Of a DNA stretch of 64,000 nucleotides, positions 7,888-18,100 are shown in pieces. The DNA comes from an uncultured Rhodopila sp. (GTDB lineage: Bacteria; Pseudomonadota; Alphaproteobacteria; Acetobacterales; Acetobacteraceae). Position 1 is the first letter of the stretch. Each line of letters opens with the position of its first letter. The notes below the pieces were generated by a model, which was given only the letters and a program-made list of their open reading frames with translations, was not told the DNA's origin and searched no databases. The translations under genes and the position numbers were made by a program. The DNA lies in NCBI GenBank assembly GCA_903932145.1, contig CAIZFE010000015.1, positions 1-64,000 on the forward strand, read 5' to 3'.

Positions 7888-9834
7888 ATGCAGCCTCTCG
7901 ATGATATCTTCACCGCCTATGCGAGAACGTTCGAAGCCCATCGTGAGGCTGAGATCTCGCTGGCGGAATACCTGGACGCCTGTAAGAGGGACCCGTTGGT
8001 TTATTCGACGGCGACGGAACGTCTTCTGGCCGCGATCGGTGAGCCGGAAATGGTCGATACCTCTAAAGATCCCCGCCTCGGCCGGATCTTTATGAATAGG
8101 ACGATCCGGGCCTATCCGGCGTTCAGCGAATTTTACGGCATGGAAGAGACGATCGAACGCATCGTCGGTTTCCTGAGGCATGCCGCGCAGGGTCTCGAAG
8201 AGCGCAAGCAGATCATGTACCTGCTGGGTCCGGTTGGCGGCGGCAAGTCGTCTTTGGCCGAACGCCTGAAGGCACTGATGGAGACGTTCCCCATCTATGT
8301 ACTGAAAGCCGGTAACGACCTGAGCCCGGTGTTCGAAAGCCCGCTCGGCCTGTTCGATCCGGAACGGATGGGTTCCATGCTACAGGATCGCTACGGCATC
8401 CCCACCCGCCGGCTGACCGGCATGATGAGTCCGTGGTGTCTGAAGCGCCTGGACGAGTTCAACGGCGATATCTCGCAATTCCGGGTGCAGAAGCTGATCC
8501 CGTCGCGGCTGCGTCAGGTCGGCATCGCGAAGACCGAACCGGGTGACGAGAACAACCAGGATATTTCGTCGCTTGTGGGTAAGGTCGATATCCGCAAGCT
8601 GGAAATGCACGCGCAGAATGATCCTGACGCCTACAGCTACTCTGGCGGCTTGAACCGCGCGAACCAGGGCATGCTCGAATTCGTCGAAATGTTCAAAGCG
8701 CCGATCAAGATGCTGCACCCGTTGCTGACCGCAACGCAGGAAGGCAACTACATCGGCACGGAAAACATCGGCGCCATCCCGTTCCAGGGCATCATCATGG
8801 CCCACTCCAACGAATCGGAGTGGCAGTCGTTCAAAAACAACAAGAACAACGAAGCCTTCATCGACCGCATCTACGTCATCAAGGTTCCGTACTGCCTGCG
8901 AGTGACCGAAGAGCAGAAAATCTACGAAAAGCTGGTTTCGCGGTCGGAGCTTGGCGATGCCCCCTGCGCCCCGGCGACATTGGAAATGCTGGCTCGGTTT
9001 TCCGTGCTGTCCCGGCTGAAGCGGCATGAGAACTCCACGCTGTATGCGAAGATGCGGGTCTATGATGGAGAAAGCTTGAAAGAGACCGATCCGCGGGCGC
9101 GGTCCTTGCAAGAATACAAGGATACGGCCGGTGTCGAGGAAGGCATGGATGGGGCGTCCACCCGCTTTGCATTCAAGGTGTTGGCGGCGACGTTCAACCA
9201 CGACACGACGGAAATCGCGGCCGACCCGGTCCACCTGATGTATGTGCTGGAACAATCGATCCGGCGCGAACAGATGCCTCAGGAGGCCGAGAAACGTTAC
9301 CTGGAATTCATAAAGGGTGAACTTGCGCCGCGTTACGCCGAATTTATCGGTAATGAGATTCAAAAGGCCTATTTGGAATCGTATCATGACTACGGGCAGA
9401 ACCTGTTCGACCGGTATGTGTCGTACGCGGACGCCTGGATCGAGGATATTGACTTCAAAGACGCCGATACCGGACAACTGCTGAACCGGGAACTGCTCAA
9501 TCAGGAATTGACCAAAGTCGAAAAGCCGGCCGGGATCGCAAACCCGAAGGATTTCCGGAATGAGGTGGTCAAATTCTGCCTGCGTGCCCGAGCGAACAAC
9601 AACGGAAAAAATCCGTCATGGACGAGCTATGAGAAGGTCCGGGATGTGATCGAACGTCGTATGTTCAGTCAGGTCGAGGAATTGCTGCCGGTCATCAGCT
9701 TCGGATCGAAAAAAGACGGTGATACTGAGAAGAAACACACCGAATTTGTGGAGCGGATGACAGCCCGTGGCTACACTGAACGGCAGGTTCGGCGTCTTGT
9801 TGAATGGTATATGCGCGTGAAGCAGGCGGGCTGA
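7888..9834 (+). CDS. prkA: PrkA family serine protein kinase (YeaG-like)
   Basis: A 648-residue PrkA/YeaG homologue, the usual family length. The AAA-like N-terminal domain has a P-loop GPVGGGKSS (114-122), and the C-terminal PrkA domain ends RQVRRLVEWYMRVKQ. Family members act in the cytoplasm in stationary-phase, nitrogen-starvation and sporulation responses; kinase activity is reported for some and AAA protease activity for others. ATG at 7888 has AGGAG (7877-7881) 6 bases upstream; a longer frame from 7813 uses a TTG without ribosome site. It is followed by the DUF444 and SpoVR-like genes, the conserved trio known as yeaG-yeaH-ycgB. Confidence 0.93.
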   Translation: MQPLDDIFTAYARTFEAHREAEISLAEYLDACKRDPLVYSTATERLLAAIGEPEMVDTSKDPRLGRIFMNRTIRAYPAFSEFYGMEETIERIVGFLRHAAQGLEERKQIMYLLGPVGGGKSSLAERLKALMETFPIYVLKAGNDLSPVFESPLGLFDPERMGSMLQDRYGIPTRRLTGMMSPWCLKRLDEFNGDISQFRVQKLIPSRLRQVGIAKTEPGDENNQDISSLVGKVDIRKLEMHAQNDPDAYSYSGGLNRANQGMLEFVEMFKAPIKMLHPLLTATQEGNYIGTENIGAIPFQGIIMAHSNESEWQSFKNNKNNEAFIDRIYVIKVPYCLRVTEEQKIYEKLVSRSELGDAPCAPATLEMLARFSVLSRLKRHENSTLYAKMRVYDGESLKETDPRARSLQEYKDTAGVEEGMDGASTRFAFKVLAATFNHDTTEIAADPVHLMYVLEQSIRREQMPQEAEKRYLEFIKGELAPRYAEFIGNEIQKAYLESYHDYGQNLFDRYVSYADAWIEDIDFKDADTGQLLNRELLNQELTKVEKPAGIANPKDFRNEVVKFCLRARANNNGKNPSWTSYEKVRDVIERRMFSQVEELLPVISFGSKKDGDTEKKHTEFVERMTARGYTERQVRRLVEWYMRVKQAG

Positions 9835-9873
9835 GTATGCCCGTCCTTTACCGAGAGGTCTAACAGGCACGCA

Positions 9874-11175
9874 ATGCACATAGTTGACCGCCGACTAAAC
9901 CCAAGTGGCAAAAACCTGGCGAACCGCCAGCGCTTCATGCGGCGTGCGAAAGCGCAAATTCGCAAGGCGGTGCATGAAAGCGCCGGCAGCCGCAGCATTA
10001 AAGACGCCGATGAAGGCGGCGAGGTGGTGTTGCCCGCTCAGGGCGTGAACGAACCGACGTTCCGGCGCAGCAGCAGCGGCGGAATTCGCGACCACCTGCT
10101 GCCCGGTAACAAGGAATACATTGCCGGAGATACGATTCAGCGGCCGCCCCGAGGTGGGGGCGGCAGCGGATCGGAAGGCGCGCCGGACGGAGAAGGGGAG
10201 GATGATTTTCGCTTTGCCCTCTCGCGCGAGGAATTCGTCGATCTGTTTCTTGAAGACCTGGAATTGCCTGATCTGGCAAAACGCCGGGTCGTGAATGCGG
10301 AGGCGCTGGTTTATCACCGCGCCGGTTACTCGGTCAGTGGCTCCCCTGCCAATCTGGCGCTGAACCGGACAGTGCGGAACAGCATGTCCCGCCGTATCGC
10401 CTTGCGCCGGCCGAAGCCCGAGGAATTGCAGGCGCTGTTGGATGAGATTGAGGCGCTGGATCCCGCCGATGAGATCAAGCGCCTGGAACTGCAGGAAGAA
10501 TACGCCCGCAAGAAACGCCGCACCGGCATCATTCCCTACATCGACCCGCTGGACGTGCGCTACCGGCGGTTCGAGCCTCACCCGAAGCCGGTGGCTCAGG
10601 CGGTGATGTTTTGTCTGATGGATGTGTCCGGTTCGATGACCGAACACATGAAGGATCTGGCAAAGCGTTTCTATGTGCTGCTGTACATCTTCCTGAAGCG
10701 GCGGTACAAGAACGTCGAAGTTGTGTTCATTCGCCACACGCATCAGGCGTCCGAGGTCGATGAAGACACATTCTTCAACAGCCCGGAAACCGGTGGCACC
10801 GTCGTCTCCACCGCTCTGGAGGAAATGCAACGGGTGATTCAGGAACGCTACAGCCCGGACAACTGGAACATCTACGCGGCTCAGGCGTCGGACGGTGACA
10901 ACACCGCCAGCGACAACGACAAGACCGCCGCGCTGCTGACCAAGGTGCTACTGCCGGCCTGCCAGTACTACGCGTATTTGGAGGTTGGCCGGGACTCGGA
11001 ACACTTCCCGCCGGGCTTCATCCGGCGCGACAGCGATCTGTGGCAGACTTACTCGACCATTATCCGAGCCGGTGCGCCGATGGCGATGCGGAAAGTGGGA
11101 CATCGAAGGGACATCTATCCGGTGTTCCGGGAGTTGTTTGCGAAGAAAACGGGGACGGAGGCCGCAGCCGAATGA
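9874..11175 (+). CDS. yeaH: YeaH/YhbH family protein (DUF444)
   Basis: A 433-residue DUF444 protein, the regular partner of PrkA. The N-terminal part is basic and disordered-looking with a glycine-rich run near 94-100. The C-terminal half is a von Willebrand A-like fold, with the MIDAS motif DVSGS at 250-254. Its biochemical role is unsettled; it is thought to work with PrkA, possibly as a target or metal-dependent adaptor. It begins 40 bases after prkA, and its stop overlaps the next start (ATGA at 11172-11175), so expression is coupled to the SpoVR-like gene. Confidence 0.92.
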   Translation: MHIVDRRLNPSGKNLANRQRFMRRAKAQIRKAVHESAGSRSIKDADEGGEVVLPAQGVNEPTFRRSSSGGIRDHLLPGNKEYIAGDTIQRPPRGGGGSGSEGAPDGEGEDDFRFALSREEFVDLFLEDLELPDLAKRRVVNAEALVYHRAGYSVSGSPANLALNRTVRNSMSRRIALRRPKPEELQALLDEIEALDPADEIKRLELQEEYARKKRRTGIIPYIDPLDVRYRRFEPHPKPVAQAVMFCLMDVSGSMTEHMKDLAKRFYVLLYIFLKRRYKNVEVVFIRHTHQASEVDEDTFFNSPETGGTVVSTALEEMQRVIQERYSPDNWNIYAAQASDGDNTASDNDKTAALLTKVLLPACQYYAYLEVGRDSEHFPPGFIRRDSDLWQTYSTIIRAGAPMAMRKVGHRRDIYPVFRELFAKKTGTEAAAE

Positions 11176-12737
11176 GTAGCACATTGATCCGAGCGGAACG
11201 GCCGCTGTTCGAAGGCGCTGACTGGGAATTTGGCACCATTCAGCGCAGCTACGAAGAGATCGAAAAGATCGCTCTGAAGGAAATGGGCCTCGACGTTTAC
11301 ACCAACCAGATCGAGGTCATCGGCACCGAACAGATGCTGGATGCGTATTCCTCGATCGGGATGCCGCTGTTTTACAAGCATTGGTCGTTCGGGAAGCATT
11401 TCTCCCGGCATGAGGCGATGTACCGCACCGGCATGCAGGGGCTGGCCTACGAGATCGTCATCAACTCCAACCCGTGCATCAGCTACATCATGGAAGAGAA
11501 CACCGCCATGATGCAGACGTTGGTGATGGCGCATGCCGCGTTCGGGCATAACCACTTCTTCAAGAACAACTATTTGTTCCAGCAATGGACCGACGCCAAC
11601 GGAATTCTGGACTACCTGGAGTTCGCCAAAGACTACATCTCGCAGTGCGAAGAACGCTATGGTGAGGTCGCGGTCGAGCGCCTGCTGGACGCCGCGCATG
11701 CGTTGATGAGCCAGGCGGTGCACAAATATCCCCGCAAGCGCGCCGCCGACCTGCGGTCGGAGGAAAAGCGCGAACGCGAACGCCGCGAACACGACGAAAA
11801 AGTCTTCAACGATCTGTGGCGAACGGTGCCGGGCAAAGAGAACACGCGGCAAGACCCGACCGCGGCGGAACAGCGCAAGGCGCTGCTGGAACTGCCACAG
11901 GAAAACATCCTGTACTTCATGGAGAAAAGCGCTCCCAGGTTGGCACCCTGGCAACGCGAAATTCTCCGGATTGTCCGCATCATCGCGCAGTATTTTTACC
12001 CGCAGTCGCAGACCAAGGTGATGAACGAAGGCTGCGCGACCTACACCCACTACACCATCATGAACCGGCTACACGAAAAGGGGTTGCTGACCGACGGCGC
12101 GATGGTGGAGTTCCTGTCATCGCACACCAACGTCGTGTTCCAGCCCGAATTCGACGATCGCCGCTATAACGGCCTGAACCCCTACGCGCTCGGTTTTGCC
12201 ATGATGCAGGATATCGAACGCATTTGCACGGTGCCGACGGCCGAGGACAAACAGTGGTTCCCGCACATCGCCGGATGCAACGACCACATGAACGTACTGC
12301 GGGACGTGTGGGCGAACTACCGCGACGAAAGCTTCATCCTGCAATACCTCAGCCCCAGATTGGTGCGCCATTTCAGTCTGTTCCACGTTATGGACGATTC
12401 GAATGAACCGAACCTGCGGGTCGAGGCGATTCATGACGAACGTGGCTACCGAAAGATTAAGCAGGCTCTGGCGAAACAATACGATGTGTCGTGGAATTCC
12501 GCCGATATCCAGGTCGTCGATGTCAATCTGGCGGGTGACCGGCGTCTGATCCTGCATCATCGCGCGCTGAACCGCGTGTTGTTGGAGGAGAAGGATGCGC
12601 GGTTGGTGCTACAACATCTGGCCGATCTGTGGGGCTACGATGTGCTGATGAAAGAGGTCGATCCCGCCACGGACGCAGTCCTGAAGGAACACTCGGCATC
12701 GCCCAAGCCGGGCATTGTTCGGATTGAGCCGGGTTAA
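11172..12737 (+). CDS. ycgB: SpoVR family protein (YcgB-like)
   Basis: A 521-residue SpoVR family protein. Bacillus SpoVR affects the spore cortex, and the enterobacterial YcgB belongs to the stationary-phase regulon, but the molecular activity is unknown. Visible family features are the DWEFGTIQRSYEEIEKIA start, conserved histidine-rich stretches (KHWSFGKHFSRHE; ATYTHYTIMNRLHEKG) and PYALGFAMMQDIERI. The frame is open from 11040, but the ATG at 11172 overlapping the yeaH stop gives the family's normal N-terminus. It ends the three-gene operon, followed by a hairpin. Confidence 0.93.
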   Translation: MSSTLIRAERPLFEGADWEFGTIQRSYEEIEKIALKEMGLDVYTNQIEVIGTEQMLDAYSSIGMPLFYKHWSFGKHFSRHEAMYRTGMQGLAYEIVINSNPCISYIMEENTAMMQTLVMAHAAFGHNHFFKNNYLFQQWTDANGILDYLEFAKDYISQCEERYGEVAVERLLDAAHALMSQAVHKYPRKRAADLRSEEKRERERREHDEKVFNDLWRTVPGKENTRQDPTAAEQRKALLELPQENILYFMEKSAPRLAPWQREILRIVRIIAQYFYPQSQTKVMNEGCATYTHYTIMNRLHEKGLLTDGAMVEFLSSHTNVVFQPEFDDRRYNGLNPYALGFAMMQDIERICTVPTAEDKQWFPHIAGCNDHMNVLRDVWANYRDESFILQYLSPRLVRHFSLFHVMDDSNEPNLRVEAIHDERGYRKIKQALAKQYDVSWNSADIQVVDVNLAGDRRLILHHRALNRVLLEEKDARLVLQHLADLWGYDVLMKEVDPATDAVLKEHSASPKPGIVRIEPG

Positions 12738-12745
12738 ACATGATT

Positions 12746-12769
12746 GGGGACGGCGTTCGAACCGTCCCC
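12746..12769. terminator. Bidirectional hairpin between convergent genes
   Basis: Perfect 8-bp stem GGGGACGG / CCGTCCCC with loop CGTTCGAA, located between the SpoVR-like stop and the convergent reductase stop. There is no T-run on either strand, so it may end transcription only with help from Rho. Confidence 0.5.
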
Positions 12770-12779
12770 ACAATCCCGG

Positions 12780-13844
12780 TTAGTTCAGCCGCAGATCGAT
12801 CAGGTGCTTCGGATCGGCCTGAAGTTCGCCCTTCTCCACCCGCTTGACGATGTCTGTCAGTGCGGCGTTCGCAGGCGTCGCCATACCGATTTCCTCGCCC
12901 TTGCGGGTGATGAAACCGTTCAGGAAATCGATCTCCGTCCGGCGGCCCTTGACCATATCCTGGCCCATTGACGGACGATGCTCCCCGCCGCCAGCCTTGC
13001 TGACTTCGGCCAGCCGGTGCTCGTCGTATTCGCGGATGGCCGCGGCATCGCCTTCGCCGGCACGCGCGATCACTTCCGGATCAATATGGTGGACTTCCTC
13101 CAGTTCATATCCCAGAGCCTGACCGACGCGGATCGCCTCGCTGCCGAGACGGGCGCCAAACCGGCGCAGGGTGTCATTGCGAAGAATGTCCTTGCTGATC
13201 AGACCGGTGCTGGCGGACATGCCGTTCGCCATCGCGTTGGTCACCAGTTTCGACCAGCGCTCACCCCACAGGTTCGATGTCGCCAGCGCCGAATCCGTCA
13301 GCGCAACCAAACGCCGCACTTCCTCCAATCGTTCGGTGATCCGACCGTGCACTTCACCGGTGCGAAACACCGTGTGTTTGTCGCCGCTTTTGCCCGCCGC
13401 GCGGCGGACGTGGCCGGGCTCGCACAGATCGACGGTGATGGAGCTGGCGATGCAGCCCAAAACCTTGCCCCATCCCACGACGCCGGCGATGGTTTCCTCG
13501 TTCATGCAGTTCTGCAACGAAACGATGAAGCCGTTCGGTGCGAGGTATTGCGAGATCATGACCGTCGCCCACTCGGTGTCGTACGACTTCATGCAGACGA
13601 ACGCGATATCGAACGGTTTTTCTTTCGCCGCTTGTTGCAGTTCCGTCAGATGCAGCGCGCGCACCGGCGTGGACCACTCCGGCACGTCGCGGATATGCGA
13701 GACTTTCAGGCCATGCGCCTTCATGGTTTCCACATTCGCCGGCCAGGGATCGATGAATGTGACGTCCTCGCCCGCCCGAGCCATGTGTGCCCCGGCATAG
13801 GCGCCGACCGCGCCGGTGCCCATAATTGCGATCTTGTAGCCCAT
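12780..13844 (-). CDS. Ketopantoate reductase (ApbA/PanE) family protein
   Basis: A 354-residue NAD(P)-dependent reductase. The Rossmann motif IMGTGAVGAYAG is at the N-terminus, the family block VCMKSYDTEWATVMI follows near residue 100, and the ApbA C-terminal domain contains KLVTNAMANGMSASTG. It is longer than true PanE (about 300) and has an atypical insert, so a 2-hydroxyacid/2-ketoacid substrate other than ketopantoate is likely. ATG at 13844 has AGGAG upstream; the extra 41 codons of the open frame are not family-like. A second paralogue lies at 44480-45457. Confidence 0.8.
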   Translation of the reverse strand: MGYKIAIMGTGAVGAYAGAHMARAGEDVTFIDPWPANVETMKAHGLKVSHIRDVPEWSTPVRALHLTELQQAAKEKPFDIAFVCMKSYDTEWATVMISQYLAPNGFIVSLQNCMNEETIAGVVGWGKVLGCIASSITVDLCEPGHVRRAAGKSGDKHTVFRTGEVHGRITERLEEVRRLVALTDSALATSNLWGERWSKLVTNAMANGMSASTGLISKDILRNDTLRRFGARLGSEAIRVGQALGYELEEVHHIDPEVIARAGEGDAAAIREYDEHRLAEVSKAGGGEHRPSMGQDMVKGRRTEIDFLNGFITRKGEEIGMATPANAALTDIVKRVEKGELQADPKHLIDLRLN

Positions 13845-14038
13845 GTTTCTCTCTCCTTCTGTCTCTGTCCGGACGCAGTCTGCCAACCGGCGCGGGAAAC
13901 GCAACCGCTGGCGCGGAACGATCATGTTGCACTGCGGAAAATAGTTACGAGAGTTTACAAATTTCACGATCCCGCCAGGGGACTGGTCTGACGGCTAAGG
14001 GGCACAAACTCTTGAGCATCAGGCTGGAGCAAGACGCG

Positions 14039-15157
14039 GTGACGGTGCAATTAAGGTGGTGTGTGTTGGCCCTGCTAGGAGGCCTCCTCAGCGGATGGCA
14101 TGCCTACGCCGCGCCGCCCCCGGATGTTCCCGTTAGCGTCGCCAAAGTCCTGATCCAGGACGTCCCGGAATATCTGACCGGTCTGGGCACCGTGCAGCCC
14201 TTGAACGTGGTGCAAATCAAGTCGCAGGTGAATGGCACCCTGATCGCCCTGCCCGTGCCAGAGGGTCACGAGGTTCATAAGGACGACATTGTCGCCGAGA
14301 TCGATCCACGTCCTTACAAGGCGGCTCTCGACCAGGCGACGGCCCAGCGGGATGAGGACGCCGCGCTGCTGCAAAGTGCCACGCTCGATCTGCATCGATA
14401 CGAAGACCTTGCCAGGCGTAACTTTGCATCGGTCCAACAGGTGGACGATCAACGGGCGACCGTGAACAAGGACACGGCCGCTGTTGCGGTGGACACGGCC
14501 CAGATGGAAACGGCGCAAATCAACCTCGGGTATTGCATTATTCGCGCGCCCTTCGATGGGCGGATCAGCTTTTATTCGATCACTGTTGGAAACGTTATCC
14601 AGGCCGCAAGCCAATCGGGGATAATATCCATCGCGCAAGATAAGCCGATTTCGGTTAATTTCACGCTGCCGGAATCTGATCTGACACGCATTCAGGACGC
14701 GAGGGCGAAGGGCCCCATCCCGGTCATCGCCCTTGATGGGCGGAACGATCATCGGATGCTTGCCACGGGCACGTTGCTGACTCCCAACAACACCATCGAC
14801 CCCACATCGGGAACGATTGCCTTCAAGGCCACATTTGATAACGCCGATGACCATCTCTGGCCGGGTCAGTTTGTCAACGCGCGGGTCGAAGTGGATACGC
14901 TACGCAACGCGGTCACGGTGCCGATTGCAGCGGTCCAGCACGGACCCGATGGCGTGTTCGTTTACATTGTAAAACCGGACCAGACGGTCGATCAGGCAAA
15001 CATCCAGATTGGCTACCAGGATGGGAATCAGGCTGTCGTCACAAAAGGTTTGTCAGGCGGCGACACAGTGGTGGTTGCAGGTCAGTCGCGCCTCGCCCCC
15101 GGGACCCGTGTGAAAGCGACCGAGGCGTCTGCATCTCAACAGGCATCTCGGACCTGA
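14039..15157 (+). CDS. RND efflux periplasmic adaptor (HlyD/MFP)
   Basis: About 372 residues. A signal peptide (LRWCVLALLGGLLSGWHAYA) is followed by the membrane-fusion pattern: barrel-sandwich half VVQIKSQVNGTL, an alpha-hairpin with alanine/glutamine heptads, the returning half CIIRAPFDGRISF, and beta-barrel/membrane-proximal domains. Such proteins link an inner-membrane RND pump to an outer-membrane channel. The frame is open from 13826; GTG at 14039 (GGAG upstream) gives a compact signal peptide, with TTG at 14012 as alternative. It lies 22 bases ahead of the pump gene. No outer-membrane factor is encoded nearby. Confidence 0.88.
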   Translation: MTVQLRWCVLALLGGLLSGWHAYAAPPPDVPVSVAKVLIQDVPEYLTGLGTVQPLNVVQIKSQVNGTLIALPVPEGHEVHKDDIVAEIDPRPYKAALDQATAQRDEDAALLQSATLDLHRYEDLARRNFASVQQVDDQRATVNKDTAAVAVDTAQMETAQINLGYCIIRAPFDGRISFYSITVGNVIQAASQSGIISIAQDKPISVNFTLPESDLTRIQDARAKGPIPVIALDGRNDHRMLATGTLLTPNNTIDPTSGTIAFKATFDNADDHLWPGQFVNARVEVDTLRNAVTVPIAAVQHGPDGVFVYIVKPDQTVDQANIQIGYQDGNQAVVTKGLSGGDTVVVAGQSRLAPGTRVKATEASASQQASRT

Positions 15158-15179
15158 TGCTTCTTATTAGGGTTTCACA

Positions 15180-18100
15180 ATGAGCATTTCGACACCATTC
15201 GTTCGGCGGCCCATCGCGACCTCGCTTTTGACAGCGGCGATTTTTCTGGCTGGCCTGGTTGCCTATCCTCTTTTGCCGGTCGCGCCGCTGCCGAATGTCC
15301 AATTCCCGACCTTGACGGTGACCGCACAATATCCGGGCGCAAGCCCGGAAACGATGGCCGCGACCGTTGCGACTCCGCTGGAGACCGAATTTGGCCAGAT
15401 GCTGCCCGGCCTTTCGCAAATGACATCGGCCAGCGTGCTCGGCAGCACCCAGATCACGCTACAGTTTGGCTTGGGGGTCGATCTGGGGAATGCCGAAACA
15501 TTGGTGCTGGAGGCAATCAATGCCGCCCAGGGCTCACTGCCAAAAGCGATGCCGACGCCCCCGACATTTCGGGCAATCAATCCATCTGACAGTCCGATTC
15601 TGATCCTGGCAATGGAGTCCGATCAGGCACCAATCACCGAAGTGGACAACTACGCTGAAAATCTGGTTGAGCAACAAATATCCCAGCTTCCGGGCGTGGG
15701 CCAGGTTCTGGTCGGCGGCCAGCAGACCCCGGCGATCCGTGTTCAGGTCGATCCCGCGCGGTTGGCCTCCATGGGCCTGAGCCTGGAAGACGTCCGAACC
15801 GTCCTGACAAATGTCACCGTCGATGATCCCAAGGGCAGCATCGACGGACCGAAACAATCCTATACGATTTACGCGAACGATCAGCTTACGCAGGCCCAAC
15901 CCTACAACGACGTCATCATTGCGTATCGAAATGGCGCACCCGTCCGGGTGCGGGACATTGGCCAGGCCGTCCCTGGACCGCAGAACCGCGAACTCGGTGC
16001 CTGGACCAACGGCAAGCGGTCGGTTCTGCTGCTGGTGTTCAAGCAGCCGAATGCCAATGTCATTTCGACGGCCGATGCGGTGAAAAACAGTCTGGATACA
16101 CTGCGCGCCGATATACCGCCCAATGTACATCTGAACGTTGTTTCCGACCGCACTTTGACCATCCGGGCGTCGGTGAACGACGTGGAGTTTACGCTGATGC
16201 TCGCTGTCATGTTGGTGGTGATGGTGATTTTCCTGTTTCTGCGTAATGTTTGGGCAACGATTATCCCCAGCATAACGATCCCGGTCGCGTTGGTCGGAAC
16301 ACTGGGCATGATGTATGTCTGTGGTTTCAGTCTCGACAATCTTTCGCTGATGGGATTGACCATAGCGGTGGGTTTCGTGGTCGATGATGCCATCGTCATG
16401 TTGGAAAACATTTTCCGGCATATCGAGGAAGGCATGCAGCCGTTCGAGGCCGCCATCAAAGGCGCGGGCGAAATCGGATTCACCATCGTTTCAATCAGCT
16501 TCTCTCTGATCGCTGTCTTCATTCCGCTTTTGCTGATGGGGGGGATTGTCGGCCGGCTGTTCCGCGAATTCGCTATCTGCGTGTCCATCACCATCATTGT
16601 GTCCGCGCTGATATCACTGACGCTGACGCCGATGATGTGCTCTCGCTTTCTGTCGCCGGAGGCGCATAAGCACGGGCGCCTTTACGACGCGGTTGAGCGG
16701 ATGTTTGCGGGCATGCTACGCTTTTACGAACGAACCCTGGACATCGCGTTACGATTCAGGTTCACGACGCTGATGGTGTTTGCAGCGACGGTCAGCCTGA
16801 CGGTCGTGCTGTATGTGCTGATTCCAAAAGGTTTTTTTCCCAATCAGGACACCGGGATCATGATCGGCGTTACTGACGCGGCGCAGGACTCTTCGTATGA
16901 CCAAATGGTAGGTCTGCAGCACAAAGTGGATCAGGTGGTCCTCCAGGACCCGGGCGTCGCCTCCGTCGTCTCTTCGGTCGGGGCCGGCACGGCGGGTCAG
17001 ACGGCGAACAATGGGCGGCTTTACATCACGTTGAAGCAGTGGGACCAGCGCACCGCCAATGTCGATCAGATCATCGCCCGGCTGGATCAGAAAATGGAGG
17101 CGGTCAGCGGCATCAAACTGTATCTGCAGGCTGTTCAGGATGTCCGCGTGGGCGCCCGCCTGGGTCGGACGCTCTATCAATATACGTTGCAAGACCCGAA
17201 TTCCGATGAACTGAATGAATGGGCGCCGAAAATTCTCCAGAAGATGCGACAGATCCCGTTGCTGGCGGATGTCACATCGGATCAGGAAAACGCCGGAACC
17301 ACCGAGACCCTGACCTACGATCGCGATCAGGCCTCACGGTTTGGCATCCAACCTGCAACGATCGACAATATTCTGTATGACGCGTTTGGTCAGCGCGAGG
17401 TGGCGCAGTACTTTACCGGCAATAAAGCCTATTACGTCATCATGGAGGCGCTGCCGAACGAATATGGCAGCCTGTCCACCCTGGATAAGCTGTATGTCCA
17501 GTCGTCAACCGGTGTCTCCGTGCCATTATCGACACTTGTCCATCGGACGACGATTCCGGTGCAGCCGTTAGCCATCAATCATCAAAGTCAATTTCCGTCC
17601 GTTACGGTCTCGTTTAACCTGAGAGGCAACGCTTCCCTGGGCGATGCGGTGAACCGGGTTCAGCAGGTTGAATCCTCAATGGGTGTGCCGTTGACCGTGC
17701 AAGGCAGCTTCCAGGGCACCGCGCAGGCCTTCCAATCGTCGCTGAGTACGGAGCCGTACCTGATCGCCGCGGCGCTGGTGGCGGTGTACATCATCCTGGG
17801 TGTCCTGTACGAAAGCTACGTTCTGCCGCTGACGATTTTATCCACGTTGCCCTCCGCGGGTGTCGGCGCGTTGCTGATGCTGTTGCTTTTTCATTACGAA
17901 TTGACCGTGATCGCCTTGATTGGGATCATCCTGCTGATCGGGATCGTGAAAAAGAACGGGATCATGATGGTCGATTTCGCGATCGGCGCGGAGCGGCGCG
18001 GGGGCCTGACCCCACATCAGGCCATTCGTCAGGCCTGCTTGTTGCGGTTCCGGCCGATTTTGATGACGACCATGGCAGCGATGCTGAGCGGATTGCCGCT

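Noticed and set aside
8380-9477. A 365-codon antisense frame inside prkA, and similar long ones at 9895-10830, 11115-12050, 14075-14854 and 15534-16421.
   Set aside because: They lie opposite strongly recognised genes, lack ribosome sites and show the His/Arg/Gln-rich composition of antisense shadows in GC-rich DNA.
12746-12769. A GTTCGAA loop resembling a tRNA T-arm.
   Set aside because: No acceptor stem, anticodon arm or D-arm can be drawn around it; it fits a simple hairpin between convergent genes.
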